From IMG/VR virus record IMGVR_UViG_3300009181_000063, positions 1-64,000 of that record: DNA of 64,000 bases, one strand, 5' to 3'. Position 1 is the stretch's first letter; every line of letters starts with the position of its first letter. Shown here piece after piece: positions 44,495 through 54,621 of the stretch. Source of the stretch: a virus. The position numbers and the translations under genes were made by a program. The notes below the pieces were generated by a model. That model did not search any database and was not told the origin of the DNA. It was given only the letters and a program-made list of their open reading frames with translations.

Positions 44495-46792
44495 ACCTGG
44501 TTGGGCTAAGTCAACCCGAAAGGGGGTTCCATGCATTAAATAGCTAGGAAGTTGTGCAATTAAGCGTAGTTGTGTGGCAATTCTGTTTTTGTAGTAATGA
44601 GATCTACCTAAAAAAGCTTGATTGTCTTCCCATATAAGGTCATCTGTTGAAGTAAACCCAGAGTACCCATCAAAGTAAGGTTTTGGTGCTGTTGTTTGTT
44701 CAAACATTGCTGAATCTAAATGAATGACTTGAGTTGTTAAAGCGTTTGTCCAATCAAAATATGGTTTTGCGTAAACAGCGTTTTCTGGAGATAGATCCGA
44801 GTAGGAAGTTCTAATAAAATCAAATTTTAAATCTTGAATAGATGGCACTGGGCCAGGTTCTATTGTTGGAATATTAGTACCGTTAGAAACAACCTGGAAG
44901 TATCTTCCACCAATTGCCGTAACTGTTTTAACACCATTTAATCCTGTTAAATTGTATGTAGTTCCTTGAGAAGCAACAGAACCAAAATCTACAAATCTAA
45001 CTGAGCCCCCTACAGTAAAGCTGTGTTGTTCTACCGTGTATACAGTCAACACATTTCCAGCACGTGAGATTTTATCTATTTTATAAAACTCACTTAATCG
45101 TTCTGGAGTACCAGAGGTAGTGGTTTCAAGAAAGTTTTTGTTAGCGTCGTACCAGTCAATTGACATACGACCAGTTAAGTCAGCAGATGGGTCACCTATA
45201 AAACCAGTGCGTGTGTAAACACTAAAGCTATACCAAAAGCCCTCTAGCACTTCTATAAATTCATTGTATTTTAAACGTACTTGACCGTTGGCTATTGGAA
45301 TAAGTTTTAAAGAAACACTGCTATTTCTATCCTCATCAAAAACCGTAAGATCTTGTGTTGCCGTAGCGTTAGTAGCTACCCAAGGTGCAACAGCCCCATC
45401 AAAGCTTGGGTTTTTAAATTCGTTTACTCGACTTGCTTTAAGAGTAATATTAATTTGACGCGCTTCTTCAAACGTTGTTGCGCCTTCAGAAGATTGTTCA
45501 AATTGAGCCGCATCAAAGAAGTGCATTTCACCTTCTGTAGCGCCATTAATTCGAACATATGGAACCGCAAAGTACGCGTTTACAGGAGCAATGCTAGTTG
45601 TAGCTACTCTAGTTGACCAAGAAGATGTGTTATTTGTTTTTGACTCTTCACCGGCTCTTGAGATTTCTTCACCGTTACGGTCATACCAACGAATATCAAC
45701 AGTAATTTCTCTAGCCACTGTTTTAGCACGGCTATAGATTGAAAACGTGTACGAAGAACCTTCTTTAATTGGAATGCCTCTAGTTTTAGGGGCGGATAGC
45801 CCGCACGCAAACTCAATACCTGCGTCTACGTAGGTTCCAGACGTTCCGTCACTTGCTGCTGTTACTTTAAGACTGGCTGCTCTTTTATTAGGAAATAGTG
45901 AGGGAGAAGAACTTTCTATGTAAGGCGCTACTTCTGCAGGAAGAGCCCGAGAAAGTGTTGCTCTGTAAATACTTGCCCATCTACCAAGGTCTTCTTCAAA
46001 AGAAGAGTCGTTATAGTCAAGCATTAAATTTTTACCAAGAGTAGTCGTTTCGTCATACCCCGTAAATGCTTTAATAAAGTCTTTAATTCCTTGAAGACTT
46101 CCCTTTTGTTTGTTTATGTAGATGGCGTTTCTTAAAAAGATACGAGACTGCTGAAGACCTAGTTCTGGTTCAAATGCAAGACCAAACTGTCTCATAATTT
46201 CAGGGACTATTGGAGCGTAGGTAATTGCAGTGTCGTATGACTTGTACGATAACTCAGCGTTCGTTTTGTATAAATCGTATGCAAAAGCAAAGACGGAAAG
46301 AAACGCACGCAAGTCTGGGTTTTCGTTGTTATCCGTAACGCTTGCAAGTTGTGTATTTCTATATATTGCTGGCAAATTGTTGTACATAAAATCTAAAGAT
46401 CCATAATTTTTTACAGATATACCCAAAGCGTTTCCTGCTTTAATCCAAATTTCAGTTTGTGCATCAAGAACAAAAATTGAATAATGGTAGGCAATTCCTT
46501 GGCGTAAACCAATATTATTTGGAACTTCTCCGCTATCTATGTAACTGCCAAGTGAAAAGTTTTTTGGTTCATCAGCTACAATAGCTCCGTCATCTACGGA
46601 AAGTGGAAATCCATATGTGTTTCTTACAACGCGAAGGCGAGACCAATCTCCCGTAGGAGGAGTCCAAGTTACAGTAATTTGACCATATCCAGTAGGAGTT
46701 GCTAAAACTGGTGACGCGTCAAAGTCAACAACAGCTACGCCACCCGATCCGTAGTTAGACAGACCGTAATAATCAATTCCGTACCGTGCCAT
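44489..46792 (-). CDS. Baseplate protein of the P2 gpI type with receptor-binding-like domains
   Basis: The 767-residue product has an FN3-like start (ATPTGYGQITVTWTPPTGDW) and a tail-protein-I region (LPAIYRN...LRAFLSVFAFAYD and QKGSLQGIKDFIKAFTGYDE). Two carbohydrate-binding-like repeats follow, marked by SIYSRAKTVAREITVDIRWY and SVYTRTGFIGDPSADLTGRM. It joins the baseplate wedge to an outer domain that may touch host glycans. It ends the tail block on this side. Confidence 0.75.
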   Translation of the reverse strand: MARYGIDYYGLSNYGSGGVAVVDFDASPVLATPTGYGQITVTWTPPTGDWSRLRVVRNTYGFPLSVDDGAIVADEPKNFSLGSYIDSGEVPNNIGLRQGIAYHYSIFVLDAQTEIWIKAGNALGISVKNYGSLDFMYNNLPAIYRNTQLASVTDNNENPDLRAFLSVFAFAYDLYKTNAELSYKSYDTAITYAPIVPEIMRQFGLAFEPELGLQQSRIFLRNAIYINKQKGSLQGIKDFIKAFTGYDETTTLGKNLMLDYNDSSFEEDLGRWASIYRATLSRALPAEVAPYIESSSPSLFPNKRAASLKVTAASDGTSGTYVDAGIEFACGLSAPKTRGIPIKEGSSYTFSIYSRAKTVAREITVDIRWYDRNGEEISRAGEESKTNNTSSWSTRVATTSIAPVNAYFAVPYVRINGATEGEMHFFDAAQFEQSSEGATTFEEARQINITLKASRVNEFKNPSFDGAVAPWVATNATATQDLTVFDEDRNSSVSLKLIPIANGQVRLKYNEFIEVLEGFWYSFSVYTRTGFIGDPSADLTGRMSIDWYDANKNFLETTTSGTPERLSEFYKIDKISRAGNVLTVYTVEQHSFTVGGSVRFVDFGSVASQGTTYNLTGLNGVKTVTAIGGRYFQVVSNGTNIPTIEPGPVPSIQDLKFDFIRTSYSDLSPENAVYAKPYFDWTNALTTQVIHLDSAMFEQTTAPKPYFDGYSGFTSTDDLIWEDNQAFLGRSHYYKNRIATQLRLIAQLPSYLMHGTPFRVDLAQPGL

Positions 46793-46795
46793 TTT

Positions 46796-47272
46796 TTAAG
46801 CCCCAAAAATAGCAAGAATTATTGATTGATCAATTTCAGGAGCATCAATGTAACTAGCAGTAATTTTTCCAACAGGACTAACACTTGCCACCGTTGTTCC
46901 AGCGGAGGTCTTCCACTCCATAAGGTTTGCGCTTTGAGATGCAGCACCCCTAACAGTTAAACCAATGCTACTTGCCGCGACGTTTACAATAGTGTCAGCT
47001 CCGGCTTTTTTTACATACTGCGTGTGACTGTCTCCAACAATTCCTCGTTCAATGTTTGCCAATCGCAAAGCTACGGTCGAGTACTGGCTAGAGGTGCCAA
47101 GGAAAGTATCAGTTGATACAACTGAAGTAGAAAGCGCTGGGTTAACACCAAGCGTTGTCTCGATAGCTACAACTTCTTCTTGCAAAGTGTTTGGATCAGC
47201 AGCGTCGATAACGCTGAGGATGTTTGTTTTTGTTGTAAACGGGCGTACCGATGATGGATAACTGGCTGTCAT
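46796..47272 (-). CDS. Baseplate/tail-fibre-like protein
   Basis: The 158-residue product (MTASYPSSVRPFTTKTNILS...) has the SSVRPF...NILSVIDAADPNTLQEEVVA N-terminus typical of phage trimeric fibre or baseplate spike components and a DSHTQYVKKAGADTI repeat-like segment. It lies between gpJ- and gpI-type genes. Confidence 0.65.
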   Translation of the reverse strand: MTASYPSSVRPFTTKTNILSVIDAADPNTLQEEVVAIETTLGVNPALSTSVVSTDTFLGTSSQYSTVALRLANIERGIVGDSHTQYVKKAGADTIVNVAASSIGLTVRGAASQSANLMEWKTSAGTTVASVSPVGKITASYIDAPEIDQSIILAIFGA

Positions 47273-47280
47273 GATGTCTC

Positions 47281-48732
47281 CTAGTCTTCAATTCCGCCGG
47301 TTACGGTAACTAAAATAGTTCCGGCTCGTGGAATTTCATTGAGTGCAAATACGGCATCTGCTATACCAGATTGAGCCGCACCTACCCGCGCTATTAAAGT
47401 AGGATTTGAATACGCTACACCTTGTGTTGCGGCAAGAGCCTCAATTACATAGTGTAAAGAAATACGGTCAGCAAATTGAACGTTGTCAAATGTTAAAATT
47501 TCTTGTAATGCTTTTTCCGCGTTACTCTTAACAACACTTCTCTTGTACTGAGGTAAAGCATTTACTGTAACCGTAATGTTTACACCAACAAACGTTGGAG
47601 GAAGCAATGTAATACTTACATTTGGTGGAGTTTTATCTACAAAAAATTGAGCAATTCTATTTCCAAGTTGTTGAAAAACGGCTGTTAAATTTCCAGAGCC
47701 GTCTAGTCCAGTATCGCCCGCTGGGGCAACATATAGATTAATGCTTGAGTAAACTTCTGATGTTGCGGTTGCTTTTGCAACTCCCGGAACTTGAAGTGCT
47801 AGGTCAGCATAATCTTTAAGAGACACGGCTCGTTGAATAGCACGAATACTTGCTGGAGCATTTAAACGAATAGAGTCTGTAGATTCTGCGTCTACTCCAC
47901 CCGAGGCTGCTGCCGCATTTGTTACAGTTAAACCGGGAGTAAAGTTTGTCACAATACTGTTTAAAGTTCCAACAGTTACGTTTCCTTGGGCTCCTCCGCC
48001 AATTCGATAGGCTACAAGAATTTCAGCGTTTGCTGGTGGAATTCTTCCACTAACTCCGTCTCCAAAAATAATAGTAGTAACTTCGTCCGCGTCAGTTGTG
48101 CTGTAGAAAACAGCGTCTGAACTACCAGCGTCAATAATGTAAGTAACAGGTGAGTACACGGTGTCGTTTACTGTTACTGAAATGCTGTTACTAATAACAG
48201 GGGTTTCGGAAAGAATAAACTCTTGATCAGAGGTTCCATCAGATGTTCCCGCAACCTCCTCGTAGATAGTCTCACCTTCGGTTGCGGCTACGCTGATATT
48301 GCCATTTGCTGGAACGGTAACGGCTGCGTCTGTTTCAAATATAATTTGCGTGTTTGTTCCATTTACTACAGTTGTGCTAGCTACTTGAGTTCCAGCAGGC
48401 ACGACAATAGAAGCAGAAGTGCTGTTAAAAAACGATAATGTAGTGGTTGCTGGGATGCTGTCTACAGGGGTGTAGCCAAGAACATTTGCAATACGCAAAA
48501 CGCTGTCTCGCTGGCTTGCTGTTGACAAGAAAGACTCATTAGCGGCTCTATCAATGTAGTAATTAAGTGAGTCGCCCATATAAGCAAACATTTCTAGCAA
48601 AACAATGCCGAAATCGGCTGGGTCACGGCTTACCCACTGTGGGGCGTAAAGAGGAATTAAATTAATTAAGTCTTCACGGATTGAGGCGTAATCACGGGAG
48701 GTGTAATCAACTTGTGGGACAAAGTCAGCCAT
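47281..48732 (-). CDS. Baseplate J-like protein
   Basis: The 483-residue product has DYTSRDYASIREDLINLIPL and DFGIVLLEMFAYMGDSLNYY. It continues with a long beta-rich body and AGDTGLDGSGNLTAVFQQLG. This is the gpJ/T4 gp6 baseplate wedge family, which forms the baseplate iris. It overlaps the gpW-type gene by one base. Confidence 0.9.
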   Translation of the reverse strand: MADFVPQVDYTSRDYASIREDLINLIPLYAPQWVSRDPADFGIVLLEMFAYMGDSLNYYIDRAANESFLSTASQRDSVLRIANVLGYTPVDSIPATTTLSFFNSTSASIVVPAGTQVASTTVVNGTNTQIIFETDAAVTVPANGNISVAATEGETIYEEVAGTSDGTSDQEFILSETPVISNSISVTVNDTVYSPVTYIIDAGSSDAVFYSTTDADEVTTIIFGDGVSGRIPPANAEILVAYRIGGGAQGNVTVGTLNSIVTNFTPGLTVTNAAAASGGVDAESTDSIRLNAPASIRAIQRAVSLKDYADLALQVPGVAKATATSEVYSSINLYVAPAGDTGLDGSGNLTAVFQQLGNRIAQFFVDKTPPNVSITLLPPTFVGVNITVTVNALPQYKRSVVKSNAEKALQEILTFDNVQFADRISLHYVIEALAATQGVAYSNPTLIARVGAAQSGIADAVFALNEIPRAGTILVTVTGGIED

Positions 48733-49139
48733 TATGCAAGCTCCTGAATTAGATCGCCAGATCGGGTAAAGGTTCCAGCCTTAACGTCAAGACTGTCCAC
48801 CTGTTTGTTTGGTAGCTCGTATTCTACAGAAATATTGAGCGCATCAACTCCTAAGCTACTTGACTCCTTTGTTACAGAAAGTCGCGTCAAGCTTAGCTCT
48901 GGCAGGTACTGGTTAAAAGCAGCGCCAATAGCCTTGCTCACATACTCAGTCACAACACTTTCTGGCTCAAACACCGCTCCAGCAGCAACTGTTCCATATG
49001 TAGGTCGCATGACTCTACTATCAGGTGCTGTAAAAATTACCCCTAAAACACGGTCTTGGTATTGCTTAGAGGCTAAAGTAGTTGTATCAATAGCCCCCGA
49101 TGTGTTAAACGAAAACGGTAATGAAATTGATGATGCCAT
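48732..49139 (-). CDS. gpW/gp25-like baseplate wedge protein
   Basis: The 135-residue product (MASSISLPFSFNTSGAIDTT...) has RVMRPTYGTVAAGAVFEP and IGAAFNQYLPELSLTRLSVT, the gp25/gpW pattern (R-M-P-x-Y-G ... A-I-x-x-W). ATG 49139 overlaps the previous TAA (TAATG) and is preferred to an in-frame ATG upstream. Confidence 0.8.
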   Translation of the reverse strand: MASSISLPFSFNTSGAIDTTTLASKQYQDRVLGVIFTAPDSRVMRPTYGTVAAGAVFEPESVVTEYVSKAIGAAFNQYLPELSLTRLSVTKESSSLGVDALNISVEYELPNKQVDSLDVKAGTFTRSGDLIQELA

Positions 49140-49660
49140 TAAAATACTCCCATCCATATTGGAAAGTTAGGGTCTCCGCCTTCAAACATGACCCAAACAC
49201 CTTGATTTAAATCCGGCACCAACCTGTGAGGCGTGTGCTCAGGAAATTCTGTAGTTATTTCTAGATTGTCATTCCATTTATTTTCTTCATCTGGATCCGT
49301 ATCGTGAGCATGATCTAAGTTCCACGTAGTGTCAGGGCTCTTACCTGTGTGGTTATTGGTATGTGCTGCGGTATAGCTAAAGGTGTGGGTGTGGGAGCCA
49401 AAAGTAGAAACGGTAGTTCCACCAGTAGTTCCTGAAATTGCATGATCTGCATGAGCATTAAGAAGCGCGGCTACCTCAGAGGCTAGGTGCTTTTTGTGGT
49501 CAGGGTGGTTAGCGTTAGAAAGTACAGGAAGGCACGGCCAAGCCCAGTCACTAATAGATTGCCCAAGCACCTGAGGAACTTGAACTTTAATACGATTTTT
49601 GTCAATAGGGTCGGCATTATCCATACAAACGGCTCTATATATGCCATAGAACTTATCCAT
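49139..49660 (-). CDS. OB-fold baseplate spike/hub protein (gpV/gp5-like)
   Basis: The 173-residue product has YGIYRAVCMDNADPIDKNRI, KVQVPQVLG and a VMFEGGDPNFPIWMGVF end, the OB-fold core of gpV/gp5 spike proteins. A His/Thr-rich insertion (THTFSYTAAHTNNHT) lies between. It caps the tail tube tip. Confidence 0.8.
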   Translation of the reverse strand: MDKFYGIYRAVCMDNADPIDKNRIKVQVPQVLGQSISDWAWPCLPVLSNANHPDHKKHLASEVAALLNAHADHAISGTTGGTTVSTFGSHTHTFSYTAAHTNNHTGKSPDTTWNLDHAHDTDPDEENKWNDNLEITTEFPEHTPHRLVPDLNQGVWVMFEGGDPNFPIWMGVF

Positions 49661-51005
49661 TTGTTCTCCTAAGTTTTTTAACAACAACTGCCGACTTCCC
49701 AGTCTTTTTAGTTATTTTAACTAAATTTCCAGATGTACTTGCCCACTTAGTTGCAATTATAGTCTTTCCAGCAGATTTAGGTTTAGCGCGATTTCCTATT
49801 TTTCCAAAACCAACTGGGGAGTTTTTGTTTGCGTTTTTTGTTCCCTTTTTAAGCGTAGTCCTACCCTTTTTGTTAGTTTGTCTAACGTTAGGAATAATTG
49901 TTCTTTTTGGACGACTATTTGGTACTTCACCCGTTCTTTTACCGCCCTTAGCCATACCAGCTCTAGTTCCAGCCGAACCCAAAGAGTCAGTTCCTAAATG
50001 TAAGATTGTTACGTATCGTTGGTTGCTATACGCTTCAGAATCAATTACATGTTCCGCTTTAAGCACCACCCAATAACCCGCGTACGCTGATGCCACACCG
50101 TCTAAATACACTGGCATATCTGGATGCAAGTTAGGATCTCCAAGAACTTTTGCGGTAGCACGATATGGAAACCTAGTTCTTTCATCCACAGACTTAGATT
50201 CGTTTTTTGCCATGTCGTAGTCGTTAACCACTACTCCAGTAGAGAAACTGTCAAAAAACTCAGGCTCATATTGTTTCTTTGCGGGCTTAGGTCGTTTTTG
50301 ATTAGTTAACTGAATAACTTTTCCTGTGTGTTTATCCACACCCGACATTGCCGCCGCTGATTTTATTTCTCCGTCGTGGTCTAAACTTTCGCCAATAAGA
50401 GGCTTAAAGGAGTAAAGAGTAGATCCTTGAGGATCGTTTGAGTCACGAAGTACAAAGGTAGGAGCATTTTCTCGTTCTTGATCAAACAGCTTTGTTACTG
50501 GTTGAAAATGAATTTCAGAGTTTGTAATACGCAAAGAGTATCCACATTGTTTTGCTAATTTTTGTAACATTTCCATGTCAGTTAGACCAGCTTGTGAGAC
50601 TTGATCGTACACACGTGGATGCGGTTCAGCTTTGTAACAAAAGTTGTTTCTTTTAGCAATTTTTACAACAATTTGATCAGCGGTTAGTTTTTTGTAAACT
50701 TGTTGGGAAGTCTGTTTTAAGTAGTAGGAAGCTCCAATAAAATGAACTCTTACAAAGTTTACACCGGGGCTTATTACGGGCTCAACGTGATGTACATATG
50801 CGTTGTAGTCACGACTACCGTTGTCTCCATTAATTGTAAACTCAACAGGAGTTCCCGGTCTAATATCATCAAAGTCTACGTCTACCTCACGAAATTGAAA
50901 ATAACCAAACTCGTGCTTGTACCGCTCTTGCCAAAGTGTCATGTCAGAGACACGAGACGGCGATATGTTTGCAGAAGGAAACCCAACCTGTACAAAGTTA
51001 AACAC
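49653..51005 (-). CDS. gpD/gp27-like baseplate hub protein with basic C-terminal tail
   Basis: The 450-residue product has the gpD features GTPVEFTINGD, YVHHVEPVISPG and SQAGLTDMEMLQKLAKQCGY, and an IHFQPVTKL strand. About 110 residues at the C-terminus are strongly basic and Ser/Thr/Lys rich, beyond the usual end of the family. They may contact the tape measure or DNA. It overlaps the LysM gene. Confidence 0.85.
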   Translation of the reverse strand: MFNFVQVGFPSANISPSRVSDMTLWQERYKHEFGYFQFREVDVDFDDIRPGTPVEFTINGDNGSRDYNAYVHHVEPVISPGVNFVRVHFIGASYYLKQTSQQVYKKLTADQIVVKIAKRNNFCYKAEPHPRVYDQVSQAGLTDMEMLQKLAKQCGYSLRITNSEIHFQPVTKLFDQERENAPTFVLRDSNDPQGSTLYSFKPLIGESLDHDGEIKSAAAMSGVDKHTGKVIQLTNQKRPKPAKKQYEPEFFDSFSTGVVVNDYDMAKNESKSVDERTRFPYRATAKVLGDPNLHPDMPVYLDGVASAYAGYWVVLKAEHVIDSEAYSNQRYVTILHLGTDSLGSAGTRAGMAKGGKRTGEVPNSRPKRTIIPNVRQTNKKGRTTLKKGTKNANKNSPVGFGKIGNRAKPKSAGKTIIATKWASTSGNLVKITKKTGKSAVVVKKLRRTNG

Positions 51006-51279
51006 GAGGAATCCTAAGTACAGTTCCGGGCTTTATGTTTTGTGGGTCTGTTATCTCTGGGTTGTAGTCTAAAATAATCCACCAAAGATCAGATCGACGG
51101 TAATACAAATGAGCAATTGTGTCTAAACGCTCGCCTAAAATATATGTGTGCTCTGTGTAGTTGAAGCTTCCTAAATCTTCAAAAGCGTAAAAAACAATAG
51201 GGTTTGAGTCAGAGTTTTCTTTAACAGATACAAAATCAATTACTGAATACTCGTAGCGTGACCCTTGAAAAATTCCCAT
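50998..51279 (-). CDS. LysM-domain baseplate protein (gp53-like)
   Basis: The 93-residue product ends YILGERLDTIAHLYYRRSDL, WWIILDYNPEITDPQNIKPG and TVLRIP, a LysM repeat as found in gp53/gpX baseplate proteins. It is joined to its neighbours by overlaps. Confidence 0.85.
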   Translation of the reverse strand: MGIFQGSRYEYSVIDFVSVKENSDSNPIVFYAFEDLGSFNYTEHTYILGERLDTIAHLYYRRSDLWWIILDYNPEITDPQNIKPGTVLRIPRV

Positions 51280-52316
51280 TACGACTCCTTCTTATCTTGA
51301 ATACCAGCCGACGCCATTAAGTTCATTGCAATAGATACGTCGGTACGAATAGGGGTCATGTCTTGGCTAAAAGAGAGATGAGTTACGTTTAATGAGTTAA
51401 TGTAGCCAATGTAAGACAGCGGTCCTATATCAATTCTTAACAAAGTTGCGCTTAGGTATCCGATGTCGCCAGTTTTACGACCAGTAATGTTTTTCCATCC
51501 CGGACCGTTTACAGCGGTATAGATGTATTCAAGATCAGCAACGGTTCCAAGGTCTAACAACTCTTTTAGTTGTTTTCCTCTTTGTGCTGCTGTTTGGTTA
51601 TTAAAAAACCCAGTGTTATAGTACTTCTGAACCATCTCAACTAAATTTTTATCGTCAGCCACAGGTCCTTCATAATTTCCTAAAGTGTAGCCTTTTTTAA
51701 TTAAGTTTTTTAAACAAGCAAAATCGTTTGTTCGGTCCAAACGTATACTGAAGGAGATAGTCTCTCCGCTGGGAAACGCTCCAGCAACACCCACGAAACG
51801 ATCGTTAACGCTTGGAGTAACGTCCGTATTCAGGGAAATAGAAGTTGTGTAGCTTTCTGGGTTCCACAAAAATTGAAAACCATAGCGTCTATCAGAGCCT
51901 TTTGTTTGAGGCTTTTCTTTTCCGTCTGCATCCACAAAGTTATTAGTTGTATTTGCGTACCACCAAATGCGACCACGTCGATAAGTTTCTGGAACCCCAA
52001 CTAAGTTTGTGTCGGCTTTGTACATGTCTTCTTCAACTTGAATTGGCGTTACAGGCAGGCTCCATGTGTGCGGAGGTAGGTTCCACTTGTAGTCTAAAGT
52101 CGGCTCTGTAGAAGGTTTGTTTTTTTCATACTCAGCTTTTTCTTTAGCTTTTCTGGCTTTTTCCGCAGCAGCGGCCTTCTTTTTTGCAGCTTCTGCTTTC
52201 TTTTTCTGTGTAGCAGCTGCGGCTTTGTCGGCTTTATCTTGAGCTTTTTTAGCCGCCGCAGCCTGAGCAGGGGTTATTGCAAGGAGTGTAGAACCAACAT
52301 ACATATAACCAGCCAT
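51279..52316 (-). CDS. Baseplate/tail protein with Ala-Lys coiled coil
   Basis: The 345-residue product has a 60-residue Ala/Lys/Glu coiled coil after residue 15, then a beta-rich domain (RRGRIWWYANTTNNFVDADG, GFQFLWNPESYTTSISLNTD, GETISFSIRLDRTNDFA). It matches uncharacterised baseplate proteins next to LysM genes in contractile tails. Confidence 0.65.
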   Translation of the reverse strand: MAGYMYVGSTLLAITPAQAAAAKKAQDKADKAAAATQKKKAEAAKKKAAAAEKARKAKEKAEYEKNKPSTEPTLDYKWNLPPHTWSLPVTPIQVEEDMYKADTNLVGVPETYRRGRIWWYANTTNNFVDADGKEKPQTKGSDRRYGFQFLWNPESYTTSISLNTDVTPSVNDRFVGVAGAFPSGETISFSIRLDRTNDFACLKNLIKKGYTLGNYEGPVADDKNLVEMVQKYYNTGFFNNQTAAQRGKQLKELLDLGTVADLEYIYTAVNGPGWKNITGRKTGDIGYLSATLLRIDIGPLSYIGYINSLNVTHLSFSQDMTPIRTDVSIAMNLMASAGIQDKKES

Positions 52317-54619
52317 TATTTTGTCATCGCTTTCTCACGGATTGAACTATCACTTAGAATTCTTCGCAATTCTGATGCAATTAATTTTACATCCGTTGAT
52401 CCTTCTTTTGGCATATGGAAGTTAATAGTTACTCCACCGTAATTTACTGTTTGCGCAGTGTCTTGGTGTGTAGCCCCACGACCAAATCCAGCGGCAGGTG
52501 TGTGACCTTCTCCACCCATAGGCTGAAGAATTAAATCGCCAGCGCCTTTTTTAATAGTAAGGCTTGATTTAGCTGGTGGAACAGAGTTGTTTCCCGCTTC
52601 AGCAGCATTAGATAAATACTGCATTGGGTCTAACTTGTTTCCGCCTTTGCGTACTTCAAAGTGAAGGTGCGGTCCCATACCGGGTCCACCACCAGATTTA
52701 CCACTTTGACCAATAAGTTCACCGGCTTTAACAGCCTTACCCGCAGGAGCAATCTTCTTGTCTAAGTGTCCAAAATAATTTTCAGTTCCATCTGAATTTA
52801 AAGTTTTTATAAAATTTCCAAAACCACCGCCATCATACGGGGTTCCTTCAACCACACCATCAGCAACAGCAAATACGTTTGTACCTTCAGCGGCACGAAG
52901 GTCTACACCGCCGTGCGGCTTACCCCAAGTTGGGCTTTTTGATCCGTCATCAAAAGTAATATGTCGAACTTCATTCCATGGGCTTGTTACGGTCAATACT
53001 CCACTAAGTGGGTTTACTCTAGAAGGGTCTGCTCCATCGGAACCATCTCCTTCTTCTCCATAAGGATTAGCGAGGGATGTGACAGCGCCGGCTCCAGCAC
53101 CAGCAATTGCAGCAAAAGGATTTTTGGTTACAGCAAGAGTAGTTAACGCACCTTCACCAGTATCAAAGGCTACGTTTCCAGCAGTGCGAAGCCAATCAGG
53201 AACGTCCGCTCTATTTAATTGCTTTTGCAACCATTCCATTGACCCGTACACAGCCGCACCAGATAAAGCGCGACCGCCAAACTTCATTGCTTTGCTACCA
53301 GCGCCCTTAAAAAAGTTTCCAGCTTTACCAGCAGCGGCCTTAGCCCCACCACCTTTAAAGAAATTTTTCATTCCGTTAAACGCTTTTCCAGCAAACGCTC
53401 CAGCACCACCAGCAAGAAGGGATGTCAGCATGCTACCGGCTCCGTTACCAGAACTGGCTACGGTGTCTGTATACCCTTTAAGTTCTAATACTTTACGAAG
53501 AGCCTCTCCCACAACACCCGCAGATCTAGCAACTTCCGCAAGTTTGTTACTTGCGGCGGCTAAGTGTTCGTTTGCTTTTTCAAATCCTTTAAGCGTTGAT
53601 GGAGCAACGGCTTGAATAGCATTAAGTGACGCCGCGCTTCTATTGCTTGCTGAGGTAACAGCGCTTGTTGTTGCGCCTTGATCCTCTAGGGTTTTTTTAT
53701 TCATAGGCGATCCTTTACCGCCAGTACCCGCTAAAAGCATAAGTTCAGAAATAACTGTTTGACGAAGAATAGGGTCATTACCAAAATATTGATTCATCAT
53801 AGAATCAAGGGCGTTACCGGGTTGCAAAGAGAACGAGATATCTTCTTTGCTAAGTTTACCTGCGCCAGACTTTTGAGTGTTTAATACTTTCCATAGATCT
53901 TTAGCTATGTCTTGGAATTGACGCATCATGCCATCAGCGCCACGCACATTGACGCCAATCATTTTAAGCATGTTTACATTTTTACCTTGGTTAAGCGCAC
54001 CCATTGCTTGCATACCGCCTTGGAGACCAACACCAGGCATAAGGTTAGAAATTGATGCTGCACTACTTGCAATAGAACTAAAGTTTTTAAGTCCGGGCAT
54101 TAAGCCCATGCTTGCGCCAGTCATAGAGGCGCGAGCGGCATCCATAGGGTCAGTAGTTGTACCCTGACGGGCCATACTTAACTGGGTTGCGTTAGCGTTT
54201 TTTCCGCCGTAGAAACCAAAGCGTGAACGTAGCAAGTCTTGTTCAAACGACTGCTCAACTGTAGGAAGACTTTGTAGACCAATAGCTCCAAGTTTTAAAG
54301 CGTTTCTTCCTAGGAATCCCATAACACGTGAAGCCGTGCTTGGACCACCGCCTCCACCACCCGTGCCATTAGAGGTATCGGTGTCTTTAGTTCCAGTAGA
54401 GTCACTAAAACTTGATCCTAGGAGATTGTTTCCTCCACCAGAACCGGGTCTTGCATTCTTAAGGTTTTTGGAAATTTCCTCAGACAGGCGTTTAGTTTTT
54501 TCAAGTTCAGCATTAAGGGTTTTAAAAGCGGTCGTTAAATCAGCGACTAATTCAGTTTTACGACTGAATATGCCGCCTCCGCCAACACCCATTGCTGAGC
54601 TAGTGTTTTTACCCGCCAT
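52316..54619 (-). CDS. Tape measure protein with M23 peptidase domain
   Basis: The 767-residue product has a helical N-terminal body with Gly/Ala-rich hydrophobic segments (about 380-480). A C-terminal M23 peptidase follows, with HGGVD (His569, Asp573) and HLHFEV (His651, His653). The peptidase would cut host peptidoglycan at DNA injection. The tape measure sets tail length and is translated directly after the frameshift ORF. Confidence 0.87.
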   Translation of the reverse strand: MAGKNTSSAMGVGGGGIFSRKTELVADLTTAFKTLNAELEKTKRLSEEISKNLKNARPGSGGGNNLLGSSFSDSTGTKDTDTSNGTGGGGGGPSTASRVMGFLGRNALKLGAIGLQSLPTVEQSFEQDLLRSRFGFYGGKNANATQLSMARQGTTTDPMDAARASMTGASMGLMPGLKNFSSIASSAASISNLMPGVGLQGGMQAMGALNQGKNVNMLKMIGVNVRGADGMMRQFQDIAKDLWKVLNTQKSGAGKLSKEDISFSLQPGNALDSMMNQYFGNDPILRQTVISELMLLAGTGGKGSPMNKKTLEDQGATTSAVTSASNRSAASLNAIQAVAPSTLKGFEKANEHLAAASNKLAEVARSAGVVGEALRKVLELKGYTDTVASSGNGAGSMLTSLLAGGAGAFAGKAFNGMKNFFKGGGAKAAAGKAGNFFKGAGSKAMKFGGRALSGAAVYGSMEWLQKQLNRADVPDWLRTAGNVAFDTGEGALTTLAVTKNPFAAIAGAGAGAVTSLANPYGEEGDGSDGADPSRVNPLSGVLTVTSPWNEVRHITFDDGSKSPTWGKPHGGVDLRAAEGTNVFAVADGVVEGTPYDGGGFGNFIKTLNSDGTENYFGHLDKKIAPAGKAVKAGELIGQSGKSGGGPGMGPHLHFEVRKGGNKLDPMQYLSNAAEAGNNSVPPAKSSLTIKKGAGDLILQPMGGEGHTPAAGFGRGATHQDTAQTVNYGGVTINFHMPKEGSTDVKLIASELRRILSDSSIREKAMTK

Positions 54620-54621
54620 TG

